Counted from the first letter of the stretch, positions 8,642 through 19,100 are shown. The stretch is DNA of 64,000 nt from an uncultured Acetatifactor sp. (GCA_910577035.1 CAJTKW010000005.1:7277-71276); one strand, 5' to 3'. Notes: generated from the sequence alone by a model not told the origin. A program made the numbers and translations.

Positions 8642-9766
8642 ATGAAAGAAAGAAAAAAATTGCTGCCTGCGGGAAAACCGGCAGCAGCGGCTCCGGGAAC
8701 CCGGGAAAACGGAAATTCGCAGAGCGTGGAAGGAAAGTACAATCAACACAACAGGGACATCAGCAGCAGGTCTATATTTGGCAATGCGGTTCTGTGTGCA
8801 CAGTTTTTGAGGGACAACGTGGATATGCCGCTGCTGAAGGATGTGCAGCCCGAGGATATTGAAGACGTGTCCGAACGCTATCATCCCTATCTGGGAACCG
8901 AGTTCACTTCGGATTCCGTGAAGCGGATTCGGATTCTGGATATTGAAAAAGGTAAGAAGGCGGGAAGAACGGAGCCACCGTTTCTGGTATCCCTTATCGA
9001 ACATAAGAGCCTTGTGGAATATGATGTCTCCATGCAGCTGCTACGGTATATGATGTGTATATGGACGGAGTACCGAAGAGAGATGGAAAAGCTTCACGGG
9101 GGCTGTACCGGTCAAAAGGGGTTTCGCTATCCTGTAATTATTCCTGTCGTATATTATGAGGGCGGGCGGGAATGGACGGCGGACAGGCATCTGTGCGGCA
9201 GAATTCGTGACAGCTCGGAATTCCGGAGGTGGATTCCGGATTTTCAATATGAGGTAGTCAGGATTCATGACTACAGCGACAGAGAGCTTTTGGAACGGGG
9301 AAATGAGATGTCCCTGATTATGTTGATTAACAAAATACAGAACACAATGGATCTGGAACGTTTTTTGCAGATACCACCGGATAAAATGAATCGGATTATT
9401 CAGAACAGCCCGGAGCATGTCCTGGAGGTTTTGGTGACGGTCATGGAGAGCCTGTGCCTTAAAATAGACGCATCGGCGGAGGAAAGGTCACAATGTGTTC
9501 GGAAAGTGAAAGTGCGTGATATGGGATATTTATTTGAAAATATGGAGAAAATCAGCATACAGGAAGAGCGGAAGAAGACCGAGGAGCAGCGCAGGAAGAC
9601 TGAGGAAGAGCGGAAGAAAGCCGAGGAGCAGCGCAGGAAGACTGAGGAGCAGCGGAAGAAAGCCGAGGAGCAGCGCAGACGGGCTGATGAGGCGGAAGCA
9701 AAGCTTCGACTTGCCGAGGAAAAGATAAGGCAGCTGCAGAAGCAATCCGGGGGATCGGACTGCTGA
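8642..9766 (+). CDS. Rpn/YhgA-type PD-(D/E)XK nuclease-like protein with coiled-coil tail
   Basis: 374 residues from the ATG at 8642 (AGGAGG at 8631; the frame stays open to 8543 but without such a site). The segment SRSIFGNAVLCAQFLRDNV, the motif LVSLIEHKS (Glu120-x-Lys122) and YPVIIPVVYYEGG are typical of the Rpn/putative-transposase PD-(D/E)XK family. Characterised E. coli Rpn proteins are DNA endonucleases that promote RecA-independent recombination. The C-terminal 60 residues are a pure heptad coiled coil (EEQRRKT/EEQRKKA units) encoded by 21-bp repeats. The gene stands alone between acyP and the AAG glycosylase and has its own promoter. Whether it is an active nuclease is not shown by sequence alone. 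Confidence 0.8.
   Translation: MKERKKLLPAGKPAAAAPGTRENGNSQSVEGKYNQHNRDISSRSIFGNAVLCAQFLRDNVDMPLLKDVQPEDIEDVSERYHPYLGTEFTSDSVKRIRILDIEKGKKAGRTEPPFLVSLIEHKSLVEYDVSMQLLRYMMCIWTEYRREMEKLHGGCTGQKGFRYPVIIPVVYYEGGREWTADRHLCGRIRDSSEFRRWIPDFQYEVVRIHDYSDRELLERGNEMSLIMLINKIQNTMDLERFLQIPPDKMNRIIQNSPEHVLEVLVTVMESLCLKIDASAEERSQCVRKVKVRDMGYLFENMEKISIQEERKKTEEQRRKTEEERKKAEEQRRKTEEQRKKAEEQRRRADEAEAKLRLAEEKIRQLQKQSGGSDC
9563..9685 (+). repeat. 21-bp tandem repeats encoding heptads in the Rpn-family gene
   Basis: Five full 21-bp units (9581-9685) and one 18-bp variant (9563-9580). They encode alternating EEQRRKT and EEQRKKA heptads. Two unit types alternate, which suggests duplication of a 42-bp pair. Confidence 0.85.
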
Positions 9767-9855
9767 CCCGTAAAGCCGGGTTTGATGCTTTGGTTATTGT
9801 TTTATCGATGAAGCTTGAGTAAAATTGATTCCATGGTGTAGTGAGAAGGAGAACA

Positions 9856-10566
9856 ATGGTGGAAGGTAACAGGGCACAAGGCGGAATGCCGGAAATCGGT
9901 GGAGAAGGCCGGCCACGGCTGGGGAGGGATTTCTTTGCCAGGGACGGCATTACCGTGGCCAGGGAGCTTCTGGGAAAGATTCTGGTGCATGATACGAAAA
10001 TCGGTCCGGTGCGGGGGATTATCACCGAGGTGGAGAGTTATATGGGGGAGGAAGACAAGGGCTCCCATACCTATGGCGGCAGGCGCACGGAACGCACGGA
10101 GCCCATGTATCATGCCGGCGGAACTTCCTATGTCTATTTGATTTACGGCATGTACAGCTGTATGAATATCGCTGCCATGACGGAAGGGATTCCCCAGGCG
10201 GTGCTGCTTCGCAGCGTGATTCCGGCGGACGGGGAGTCGGAGCGGCGGATGACAGAGCTGCGACAGGAAGCCGCGGCAGGGCGCCGGCGCCGGAGAGCAG
10301 AGGATGGTAGGGCCGGGAAGGAGGATAAGACCGGAAAGGCGAAGCTGCCCTCTTTTGGAAAGCATCTTGCCGACGGGCCGGGCAAGCTCTGCATTGCCAT
10401 GGGCATATCCAGGGCGGACAATGATATAGATATGACAGAGAGCGGCTGTTTTTATGTGACGGAGGGGATTCCGGTGGAGTCCGCCAGAATCCGGGCAGCC
10501 AGACGGATTGGCATCGATTATGCGGAAGAAGCAGCGGAGTATTTGTGGCGTTTTTTTATAGAATAG
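9856..10566 (+). CDS. 3-methyladenine DNA glycosylase (AAG/MPG family)
   Basis: 236 residues. Removes alkylated purines in base excision repair. The segments FFARDGITVARELLGKIL, ITEVESYMGEEDKGSH, GGTSYVYLIYGMYSCMNI and DGPGKLCIAMGI are diagnostic of the AAG fold; the Glu in TEVESY is the catalytic general base. The start is 9856, after AGAAGGAGA. A basic insertion of about 35 residues (RRRRRAEDGRAGKEDKTGK) lies just before the conserved DGPGKL block, where related bacterial proteins usually have a short loop. It is 19 bp upstream of addB and probably co-transcribed with it, forming a repair operon. Confidence 0.93.
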   Translation: MVEGNRAQGGMPEIGGEGRPRLGRDFFARDGITVARELLGKILVHDTKIGPVRGIITEVESYMGEEDKGSHTYGGRRTERTEPMYHAGGTSYVYLIYGMYSCMNIAAMTEGIPQAVLLRSVIPADGESERRMTELRQEAAAGRRRRRAEDGRAGKEDKTGKAKLPSFGKHLADGPGKLCIAMGISRADNDIDMTESGCFYVTEGIPVESARIRAARRIGIDYAEEAAEYLWRFFIE

Positions 10567-10585
10567 AAAGTTAAAGAGTGTACAT

Positions 10586-13500
10586 ATGAGCTTAAAATTT
10601 GTGTTTGGTCCATCGGGAGCAGGTAAAAGCCGTTATCTCTATGAGGAGATTCTTCGCAGGGCAGCAGACGACAGCAGTAAGAATTTTCTGATCCTCGTGC
10701 CGGACCAGTTCACCATGCAGACCCAGAAGGATCTGGTTCTGCTGAGTGACCGGGGCGGTATTATGAATATAGACGTACTCAGCTTCGGGCGGCTGAACCA
10801 TCGTATCATGGAAGAGGTGGGGGAGGACGACACACCGGTGCTGGACGATACGGGGAAAAGCCTGGTGCTGCAGAAAATAGCGGCGGATTTAAAAGAAGAG
10901 CTGCCGGTGCTTGGCAGCTTTCTGAGCAGGCAGGGATATATCCATGAGGTGAAAAGTGCCGTTTCCGAGTTTATGCAGTATGGGATCGGCGTGGAGGACG
11001 TGAGCACGCTGATAGAATATGCACAGAAGAGGGGGGCTCTGGTACAGAAGCTGAAAGATCTGCAGACTCTTTACAGGGGATTCCGGGAGTACATACAGGG
11101 TAATTTTATTACCACCGAGGAAACCCTGGACGTGCTGTGCCGTTCGCTTGCAAAATCCCGGCTGCTTCCCGGCAGCGTGGTAGTGTTTGACGGATTTACC
11201 GGATTTACGCCCATTCAGAATAATGTGATCCGGGAGCTGATGCGGCTGTGCGGGGAAGTGATCGTTACGGTGACTATGGGGGAGGGCGAGGATCCCTACA
11301 AGCCGGGGGGGGAACAGCGGCTTTTCCATCTGAGCGGAAAGACTGTGGCGGATCTGGAGAGGCTGGCAAAGGATGCGGGAACAGAGAGGGCAAGGGACCT
11401 TTTCATACTGCCGGGAGATTCGTCTGTGGAAAGAGAGTGGAGGAACCGGCTGAGGGAAAGATGTGATATAGTGCTCCGGGACAGGCACCGCTTTGAAGAA
11501 GCTCCTGCCCTGCGGCATCTGGAACGGAGCCTGTTTCGCTATAAGGTGCGGCCTTACGAGGGGGAGCAGCAGGAAATCCGCATATTTGAAACCACCAGCC
11601 CCAGGGATGAGGTGTACCAGGCCGGACTGTTGATCCGGGAGCTGGTTCGGGAGGAAGGGCTGGCATACAGGGATATTGCGGTGATTACGGGGGATCTGGA
11701 GGGGTATGGTCCCTATGTGGAGACAGAGTTTGCCCAGATGGACATTCCCTGTTTTCTGGACAGGACCAGGGGGATTGTCTTAAATCCCATGGTGGAATAT
11801 ATCAAGAGTGCATTGGAGTTGTATTTAAAAGACTTCTCCTATGAAGCCGTGTTCCACTACCTTCGCAGCGGGCTGGCGGAGATGGAGCCCGGTGAGGTGG
11901 ACGTGCTGGAAAATTACGTGATCGAGACCGGAATCCGGGGGTATCGCAGCTATAGCCGTCTTTTTACCCGTAAGACAAAAGAGATGGGAGAGGAGGAAGA
12001 GGAGCTGGCGAAGCTGAATTCGCTGCGGGAGCGTTTTTTGTCCCGGGTTGAACTGCTGCATATGAAGCACCGGGAACCTGTTCGCCATTATGTGGACAAG
12101 CTCTATGACTTTCTGATGCAGGCCGGGGTGCAGAGTAAGCTGGCTTCCTATGAGGCGGAATTTACAGGCCGGGGCGAGTTGTCGAAAGCCCGGGAATACG
12201 CACAGATTTATCGGCTGATTATGGAGCTGCTGGAGCAGGTCTATGAGCTCTTGGGAGAAGAGACCATTTCTTTGCAGGAATTTGCTGATATTCTGGAGGC
12301 AGGCTTCGGGGAAATTCAGGTGGGAATCATTCCGCAGAATGTGGACCGGGTAGTAGTGGGAGATATGGAACGTACCCGCTTAAAGCAGGTGAAGGCATTG
12401 TTTTTCCTGGGAGTCAATGACGGGAATATTCCCAAGAACGCCTCCAGGGGGGGGATTATCTCCGATATGGACAGGGAGTTCCTGCGGGAGTCCCGGCTGG
12501 AGCTGGCTCCCAGTCCCAGGCAGCAGATGTTCATTCAGAGGCTGTACCTGTACCTGAACATGACAAAGCCCTCCGAAAAGCTGTACCTGTCCTGTTCCCG
12601 GGTAAACAGTGCAGGTAAATCCCTGCGTCCCGCTTACCTCATCGATACGGTGAAAAGACTATTCCCCGGTATCCGGACGGAGCATCCGGAGCTTCGCAGT
12701 CCCCTGGAACAGATCGTCACGGGACGGGAGGGGGCCGGTTATCTTGCACAGGGGCTGCGGGAGTTTGCGGCGGGGGCTCTGTCTCCGGAAAGGGAGCGGG
12801 AGATCCTTGCCATATACCAGGCCTTTGATAAGGACGAGCTTCGGCAGGAAAGGGATTTTCTGCGGGAGGCAGCTTTTAAGCGGTATCGTGACAGCGGGCT
12901 TTCGGCGGTAGTGGCGGAGGCGCTTTACGGGAAATACCTGGAGAACAGCGTATCCCGTCTGGAGACCTTTGCGGCCTGTGCCTACAGGCACTTCCTGCAA
13001 TACGGGCTCACCCTGCAGGAGCGTCGGGAATTTATCTTTGAGACGGCGGATATGGGAAATGTGTATCACGGGGTTCTGGAGCAGTTTGCAGGAAAGCTGG
13101 AAGAGAGGCAGTATACCTGGTTTGATTTCCCGGAAGAATTTGCGGAAAAGACCGTGGAAGAGGCCCTGGAGCAGTTTGCCGCCTCCTATGGAGATACGGT
13201 GCTTTACAGCAGTGCCAGGAACGAATATGCCCTTACCAGGATGGCGAGGATTCTGACCAGAACGGTGCTGACCCTGCAGAGGCAGCTGAAAAGGGGGAGC
13301 TTCCGGCCGGATGCCTATGAGCTTTCCTTCCGGTTTGCCGAGGATCTGGACAGTGTGAACGTGAGCCTCTCCGGGCAGGAGAAGATGCGGCTGCAGGGGC
13401 GGATTGACCGTATTGATGTGGCGGAAGAAGGGGAAAAGGTCTATGTGAAGGTGGTGGATTATAAGTCGGGTGACAGGCACTTTGACCTGGCGGCACTGTA

Positions 13501-14059
13501 CTACGGGCTGCAGCTGCAGCTGGTGGTGTATATGAATGCAGCTCTGGAGGTGGAGGCGAAGAAGCATCCGGGCAGGGAGATTCTTCCGGCAGCGCTGCTG
13601 TATTACCATATTGACGATCCTGCCGTAGAGTCCCCGGTGGAGCTGTCGGAGGAGGAGATTGAGGAGCAGATCGCCGGGCAGCTGCGGATGAAGGGAGTAG
13701 TCAGCAGTGAGCCGGGAATCGTGGAACGGCTGGACGGCGGGGAGTGGAGCCGGTCGGAGGTGATTCCCGTGGAGCGGAAGAAGGACGGGAGCTTCAGCGC
13801 CCGCTCTTCGATATTGAGCGGCGGAGATTTGAAGACGGTGTCCGAGTATGTCTCCAAAAAGATAGCGTCAATCGGCAGGGAGATTCTGGACGGGAATATT
13901 TCCCTGAACCCGTATGAGATGGGAACCGAGGAAGCGTGTACCTGGTGTGCCTTTAAGCGGGTGTGCGGCTTCGAAGCCTCAATGCCGGGCTGTGAGAAGC
14001 GGCAGCTGGAGAGCATGGATCGGGAAGAGGCGCTGGAGAGGATGGGAAAGACGCCATGA
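10586..14059 (+). CDS. addB: AddB subunit of the AddAB helicase-nuclease
   Basis: 1157 residues, the usual size. AddB pairs with AddA to resect DNA double-strand ends for RecA. The N-terminal Walker A is GPSGAGKS (8-15). The C-terminal RecB-type nuclease domain shows DRIDVAEEG and VVDYKSGDR. The iron-sulfur cluster ligands are present: Cys798 in FAACAYRHF, then Cys1118, Cys1121 and Cys1127 in ACTWCAFKRVC, giving the known C-(~320)-CxxC-x5-C pattern. The ATG at 10586 follows the glycosylase gene closely. Unlike the usual contiguous addB-addA order, addA is 2.1 kb downstream, beyond a DeoR gene on the opposite strand. Confidence 0.96.
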   Translation: MSLKFVFGPSGAGKSRYLYEEILRRAADDSSKNFLILVPDQFTMQTQKDLVLLSDRGGIMNIDVLSFGRLNHRIMEEVGEDDTPVLDDTGKSLVLQKIAADLKEELPVLGSFLSRQGYIHEVKSAVSEFMQYGIGVEDVSTLIEYAQKRGALVQKLKDLQTLYRGFREYIQGNFITTEETLDVLCRSLAKSRLLPGSVVVFDGFTGFTPIQNNVIRELMRLCGEVIVTVTMGEGEDPYKPGGEQRLFHLSGKTVADLERLAKDAGTERARDLFILPGDSSVEREWRNRLRERCDIVLRDRHRFEEAPALRHLERSLFRYKVRPYEGEQQEIRIFETTSPRDEVYQAGLLIRELVREEGLAYRDIAVITGDLEGYGPYVETEFAQMDIPCFLDRTRGIVLNPMVEYIKSALELYLKDFSYEAVFHYLRSGLAEMEPGEVDVLENYVIETGIRGYRSYSRLFTRKTKEMGEEEEELAKLNSLRERFLSRVELLHMKHREPVRHYVDKLYDFLMQAGVQSKLASYEAEFTGRGELSKAREYAQIYRLIMELLEQVYELLGEETISLQEFADILEAGFGEIQVGIIPQNVDRVVVGDMERTRLKQVKALFFLGVNDGNIPKNASRGGIISDMDREFLRESRLELAPSPRQQMFIQRLYLYLNMTKPSEKLYLSCSRVNSAGKSLRPAYLIDTVKRLFPGIRTEHPELRSPLEQIVTGREGAGYLAQGLREFAAGALSPEREREILAIYQAFDKDELRQERDFLREAAFKRYRDSGLSAVVAEALYGKYLENSVSRLETFAACAYRHFLQYGLTLQERREFIFETADMGNVYHGVLEQFAGKLEERQYTWFDFPEEFAEKTVEEALEQFAASYGDTVLYSSARNEYALTRMARILTRTVLTLQRQLKRGSFRPDAYELSFRFAEDLDSVNVSLSGQEKMRLQGRIDRIDVAEEGEKVYVKVVDYKSGDRHFDLAALYYGLQLQLVVYMNAALEVEAKKHPGREILPAALLYYHIDDPAVESPVELSEEEIEEQIAGQLRMKGVVSSEPGIVERLDGGEWSRSEVIPVERKKDGSFSARSSILSGGDLKTVSEYVSKKIASIGREILDGNISLNPYEMGTEEACTWCAFKRVCGFEASMPGCEKRQLESMDREEALERMGKTP

Positions 14060-14233
14060 AAAGAAAAATTTTGGTTTCAGATTACGCTGGGAGATCATCT
14101 GAATGAAGAGCTGGAGCAGTACTTCTCCGGCACCATCACGGAGGACATGGTGATTGAACACCTGGAAAGCCGTGTGGGATTGTATTTGGGGTTCTATCTT
14201 GATGGGTTTGTGGGAGTGCGTGGAGGGCGGTAA
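14060..14233 (+). pseudogene. Remnant of a sugar ABC-transporter solute-binding protein C-terminus
   Basis: An open frame without a start codon immediately after addB reads FWFQITLGDHLNEELEQYF followed by TITEDMVIEHLESRVGLYL. This resembles the last 40-50 residues of family-1 extracellular sugar-binding proteins, where a conserved NRVxLYL-type helix ends the protein. The rest of the gene is missing. The next 290 bp (14234-14527) contain no gene that I can support, only a hairpin at 14421-14451. The fragment suggests a deletion or rearrangement downstream of addB. Homology is judged by eye from a short segment. Confidence 0.45.
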
Positions 14234-14420
14234 ACCGCATTAAATGGGGATTCTTTGGGGATGGGGTCTGGTGGTTTTGAGTCATTTTGGTTGAATTCTG
14301 GTGGGGGCTGAACGAAAGTTGAACTCAGAACTAGCAATGCGCTTTATAAATCCGTCCTATTTATTTGCGTGTGGAACGAAGCAAATAATTGTTGTAAACT
14401 GTTTATGAATATACGGCATG

Positions 14421-14451
14421 CCGAGCTTGCCGTTTGGAGAGGCAGGCTCGG
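14421..14451. other. Isolated 11-bp inverted repeat
   Basis: CCGAGCTTGCC (14421-14431) pairs with GGCAGGCTCGG (14441-14451), one G-U pair, around a nine-base loop. No T run follows on either strand, so it is not an obvious terminator. It lies downstream of the deoR stop codon within the patch separating addB from addA. Confidence 0.5.
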
Positions 14452-14527
14452 GCTGAAAGTCCAGAATATCCGGATGACTATTTGCCTTGGAATCCTTTTA
14501 GGAACAGTGCCAATCCCCCTTTTTGAT

Positions 14528-15331
14528 TCATCCGTTTGGACATACTGCTGCTTTTGATTCTTTTTCTGTTATAATAACTTCAATGCCTTGTTCATCAAAA
14601 GCGGATAGGTCTTCTTCAGAAGCATCCCAATCCGTAATTAGTTTATTTAGCCTATTAGCCGGGCAAATGCTGACAACAGATTCAAAACCAATTTTTTCAG
14701 TAGGATATAGACCGATACTTTCCTTTGATGAATCAATAAGAGCGTTCCAAAAGCTGATTGCCTGGGACTTTTGTATTGATAGTCCAAATCCTGGTGAAAT
14801 AAACGCGGATGTAATAAAACATTTATCAAAACGCAAACGCTTTATCATCTCAATGGCAAATGAATCATAACAGTTTCCTTTGTCATCCATTTCCCCACCC
14901 AGGAGAATAACAGAAATAGGATCCCTTTTTCTCAATTCTTCGGCAATAACGATGGAGTTTGTCACAACACGAATTTTCAAGTCTTCCGGCAAGCTCTGCA
15001 CCATAAAGTAACCGACAGTAGCCGAAGTAATAAATACGACATCGCCCAGCTTAATCATTGACACAGCTTTTTTGGCGATTGCCATATAATTAGGCTTTAT
15101 TTCGGTAATATCTTTTCCGGTTATATGGCGAGGTTTCCCGAACGCTACCTGGTGAACAGGAATAGCTCCTCCATGTGTTTTTTTAAGAAGGCCCTGTTCA
15201 TCCAGAAGTCTTAAATCTCTGCGGGCGGATTCTACCGAAATGTTAAATTTCCGGGTTATTTCGTCAACTGAAATTCTTTCATTTTGTTTCAGCATATTCA
15301 ATATTACCTGATGTCTTTCTTCAATAAACAT
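14528..15331 (-). CDS. DeoR/GlpR-family transcriptional regulator
   Basis: 267 residues. The N-terminal winged helix EERHQVILNMLKQNERISVDE and NISVESARRDLRLLDEQG with KKTHGGAI is the DeoR signature. The C-terminal DeoRC sensor domain has FITSATVGYFM, TNSIVIAEELRKR, ILLGGEMDDKG and the DKCFITSAFIS block. Members usually respond to a sugar phosphate and repress a linked sugar-use operon. No such operon remains nearby, apart from the solute-binding-protein remnant at 14060-14233. The gene is visibly more AT-rich than addB and addA on either side, which suggests a separate history. It has its own consensus promoter. Confidence 0.9.
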   Translation of the reverse strand: MFIEERHQVILNMLKQNERISVDEITRKFNISVESARRDLRLLDEQGLLKKTHGGAIPVHQVAFGKPRHITGKDITEIKPNYMAIAKKAVSMIKLGDVVFITSATVGYFMVQSLPEDLKIRVVTNSIVIAEELRKRDPISVILLGGEMDDKGNCYDSFAIEMIKRLRFDKCFITSAFISPGFGLSIQKSQAISFWNALIDSSKESIGLYPTEKIGFESVVSICPANRLNKLITDWDASEEDLSAFDEQGIEVIITEKESKAAVCPNG

Positions 15332-15395
15332 AATTTAACTCCATTTTCATGATTTTTAGTAGTAGTAAGTGGCACCTGTATTACTGCTTATTACC

Positions 15396-15424
15396 ATTTT
15401 ATGCTATATATTACTTTTTGTCAA
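15396..15424 (-). promoter_or_regulatory. Promoter of the DeoR-family gene
   Basis: On the minus strand TTGACA, 17 bp, TAAAAT. Just downstream the motif GTAATA occurs twice in GGTAATAAGCAGTAATACAGG, a possible autoregulatory site. Confidence 0.75.
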
Positions 15425-16153
15425 GTTAAAAATTAATAAACGGCAATTACAATTAACATTCGGCAATGCCGTGCAGTTTTTATTGTTGTATCTGTCAGTT
15501 CCTTGAAGATGCCATTTAGCCGCATAGCCATCCACACCAAATGGCATCCCTTTACCATATCCTCCGCCTCGTTACGCACTGTAAGATGCGCTGGTCCGAC
15601 AGCGCAGTATTAGGGAATGGCTATATTTTCACTGATGTAACGGCAAAAGGAAATCCGTCACCATTCGGCACAAGTTTTGCCTCGCTGTTTGTGCGGGCGG
15701 TATTTCCGATCTGTGCGAGACTGGATGCGGCATATGGAGATGCTCTATTGATGCTTTCGACATGTGCTTATCATGTGGAAAATGGACGTTTTGTTATTGT
15801 AGCGAAGAGAAAAGCATAATAAAGTACAGTAGGTATTCCTATCTGTATCCGGATACGGAATTCCGTAATGCGTATCAATCCCTGGCGGGAAGCGGCTGTG
15901 TGGAAACCGCGGGAAGTCTGCCGCCAGGTTATAAATTCAGTTTTCGGAAATATGGCTTGCTTCATGGGGGCCACGATTTATTATCCCCTTACGTCGGCAT
16001 GTCCATTTCATGCAGCATTCAAGTGCGCGGGGCAGTTGCAGGCCCTGCGCCTTTTCTGCTTTTGTTCCGGCTTATTTCATGTTATACTTATAGGCAGACA
16101 GTGCTTTGGGGAATTGGATAATTAAAAGTATAGATAAGTCAGGAGCATGAGCC
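15425..16153. other. Gene-poor patch between deoR and addA
   Basis: No gene is well supported here. The best open frame (15541-15819, plus strand, 92 codons) has no clear ribosome-binding site, and I do not recognise its product (NGYIFTDVTAKGNPSPFG is a representative stretch). It may be a degraded coding remnant. A 10-bp inverted repeat GATGCCATTT/AAATGGCATC spans 15509-15548. A hairpin GCGCGGGGC/GCCCTGCGC followed by CTTTTCTGCTTTT near 16026-16062 could be a weak terminator before addA. AddA translation starts after AGGAG at 16141. Confidence 0.4.
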
Positions 16154-19100
16154 ATGCCGGTAACATTTACAGCGGAGCAGCAGGAGGTCATAAATTTAAG
16201 GGATTGCAGTATATTGGTGTCTGCGGCGGCAGGCAGCGGGAAGACGGCTGTGCTGGTGGAGAGGATCGTTAAAATGGTCTGCGACGAGGAGAAGCCGGTT
16301 GACATTGACCGGCTTCTGGTGGTGACCTTTACCAATGCGGCGGCCTCGGAAATGCGGGAGAGGATAGCGGCGGGGATTGCCGCAAGGCTGGCGGAGAACC
16401 CGGATTCCGAGCATATCCAGCGGCAGGCGGCCTTGCTGCACAATGCCCAGATTACCACCATTGACAGCTTCTGTCTGTTTCTGCTGCGGAATCATTTCAA
16501 TGAGATCGGCCTGGATCCTGCTTTCCGCATTGCGGATGAGGGGGAGATCAGGCTACTGGAGCAGGAGGTGCTGCAGGAGCTGCTGGAGGCGTCTTTTGCT
16601 TCGGAAAGCGAGGCCTTTCGGTATTGCGTGGAATATTTTTGCCCCGGGGGCAGGGAAAGCGCTTTGGAGCAGCATATCCTGAATCTTTCCCGGTTCGCGG
16701 CGGGTTTTCCCTGGCCGGAGGAATGGCTGGAGGAGAGGCGGAAGGACTATGGGGACGAAGGGGTGGAGGCATTGTGCGAGAGCGTCTGCGGCAGATATTT
16801 GGCAAAGCATCTTGAAGTCATGGTTCAGGGCTGGATGCGGAAGCTGGAGCGGGTGCAGGCTCTCTGCCTGGAGCCGGACGGTCCTTATATGTATGGGGAG
16901 CTGGTGGAGAGGGAGCTGGAGCTGTTGGAGGGCCTGAACCGGTGTACCGGCCTGGCGGAATATGCGGCAAAGCTTCCGGCAGTGCAGTTCGGCCGGCTTT
17001 CCTCCAAAAAGGATGACAGCGTGAACGGGGATAAGCGGGAGCTTGCGGCGGCCATCAGGGCGGAGGTGAAGAAGAGCGTCCAGGCTACGGCGGAGAGGTT
17101 CTTTGCCACGCCCCTGGAGCTGGCTGTCTCCCAGGCCTTAAGCTGCAGGAAGCCGGTGGATACGCTGATTGATCTGGCACTGGACTTCAGAAGGAGGATG
17201 GCGGAGAAGAAGCAGGAGAAGAAGGTGGTGGACTTCTCGGATGTGGAGCATTTTGCCCTGGACATTCTTCTGAGGAGGGAAGCGGGGGAGATCAGGCCCA
17301 GCCGGGTAGCCCTGGAGTATCGTCAGTATTTTGAGGAGATTCTCATAGACGAGTATCAGGACAGCAACCTGGTGCAGGAGATTCTTTTGAGTGCCGTTTC
17401 CGGGGAGGAAGCGGGACATTTCAACCGTTTCATGGTGGGAGACGTCAAGCAGAGTATTTATAAGTTTCGGCTGGCCAGACCGGAGCTTTTCCTGGAAAAA
17501 TATCACAGCTATCTACCGACGGCCGGGAAGGCTTACGGTGCCTTGGCTGCCGGTAAAGTCTGCGCTGCCGCCGGTATAGTCTGTGATGACTCGGCTGCCG
17601 GGCAGGAGGGCGGTCCGGCGGAAGCTGCTGCATGGGAGGACGGACAGAAGAGTCTGGCAGGAGGGCAGGAGGGAGGCTTCCGGCGCAGGATCGACCTGAC
17701 CAGGAATTTCCGCAGCCGCCCCCAGGTGATAGAGGCGGTTAATGAGGTGTTTTCCAGGCTTATGAACGAAAAGACAGGGGGGCTTGCCTATGATGAGCGG
17801 GCAGCTCTTTATGCCGGGGCGGCATATCCGGAGAATACGGGCAATGAAAGCGAGCTTCTCCTGGTGGAAAAGCCCGGGGAGGGCGGCAGGCAGGGCTCTC
17901 CATTGAACGCCAGGCAGGCGGAGGCCATGGTCATAGCGGAGAAGATCCGGGAGCTGCGCCGGGAATTTACCGTGACGGACAGGGGGGACGGGGGACTGCG
18001 TCCCGTGGAATACTCGGATATGGTGATTCTGCTGCGGGCTACCAGCGGCTGGGACGAGGAATTTAAGAAGGTGCTGGAAGAGGAAGGCATTCCGGTTTAT
18101 ATTACATCCAGGAGCGGTTACTTCGGGGCCGCGGAGGTGCAGGAGCTGTTACAGCTTTTGCGGGTCTTGGACAATCCCCGTCAGGATATTCCCCTGTTTG
18201 GGGTGATGAAGTCCGTTTTCGGAGGCTTTACCGAGGAGGAGATCGCCCTGATAAGATGCGGCGGCAGAAAATGCAGCCTCTATGAGGCGGCGGAGTTGTT
18301 TGCGGCAGGAGGCGAAGGGGAGTACCCGAAGGGCGGGCGGGAAGCGGAAGGTGAGCAGGAAAAAGGCGAAGGGGAGTGCCCGAAGGGCGGGCGTAAGTCG
18401 GAAGGCGTGCAGGAAAAAGGAGAAGGGGCGGAATGCCCGAAGGGCGGGCGGGAAGCGGAAGGCGAGCAGGAAAAAGGCGAAGGGGAGTCCACGAAGGGCG
18501 GGCGGAAGTCGGAAGGCGAGCAGGAAAAAGGCGAAGGGGAGTCCACGAAGGATACAGAGGAAGCCGGGGACGAAAAAGAGACGGGAGAGGCTCTGGAGGC
18601 GCAAGGGTATAAAGAGCTGCGGGCCAGGACGAAGGCCTTTCTTCATAAAATAGACGAATACCGGCGCTGTACGGTATATATGCCTGTGCGGGAGCTTCTG
18701 ACAAGGCTGATTACGGACTTTGATTATCTGAATTATGTGACTGCCCTTCCGGCAGGCGGAAAGCGTCGGGCCAATGTGGAGATGCTGCTGACCCGGGCTT
18801 CAGAGTTTGAAAAAACCAGCTATTTCGGGCTGTTTCACTTTATCCGTTATATGGAGCAGCTGGAAAAGTACGATGTGGATTACGGGGAAGCGGAGCTGCT
18901 GGACGAGAACGCCAATGTAGTGCGGATTATGAGCATTCACAAAAGCAAAGGCCTGGAATTTCCCGTTACCTTTGTGGCTGGCCTGGGGAAACGTTTTAAC
19001 ATGCAGGACGTAAACCGGTCTTTGATTCTGGACATGGATCTGGGGCTGGCCACGGATTATATGGATCCGGTACGGCGTCTGAAAAACAAGACTCTGCGCA

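Noticed and set aside
12659..13609. 316-codon minus-strand open frame inside addB
   Set aside because: Antisense shadow of the AddB C-terminal region; composition is unlike a real protein.
15762..16121. 119-codon plus-strand open frame before addA
   Set aside because: Cys/Ser/Tyr-rich composition, no ribosome-binding site and no recognisable motif.
18149..18646. Open frames on the minus strand over the addA repeat (Pro/Leu/Phe-rich)
   Set aside because: Artefact of a repeat whose period is a multiple of three; the sense strand is a continuous AddA frame.
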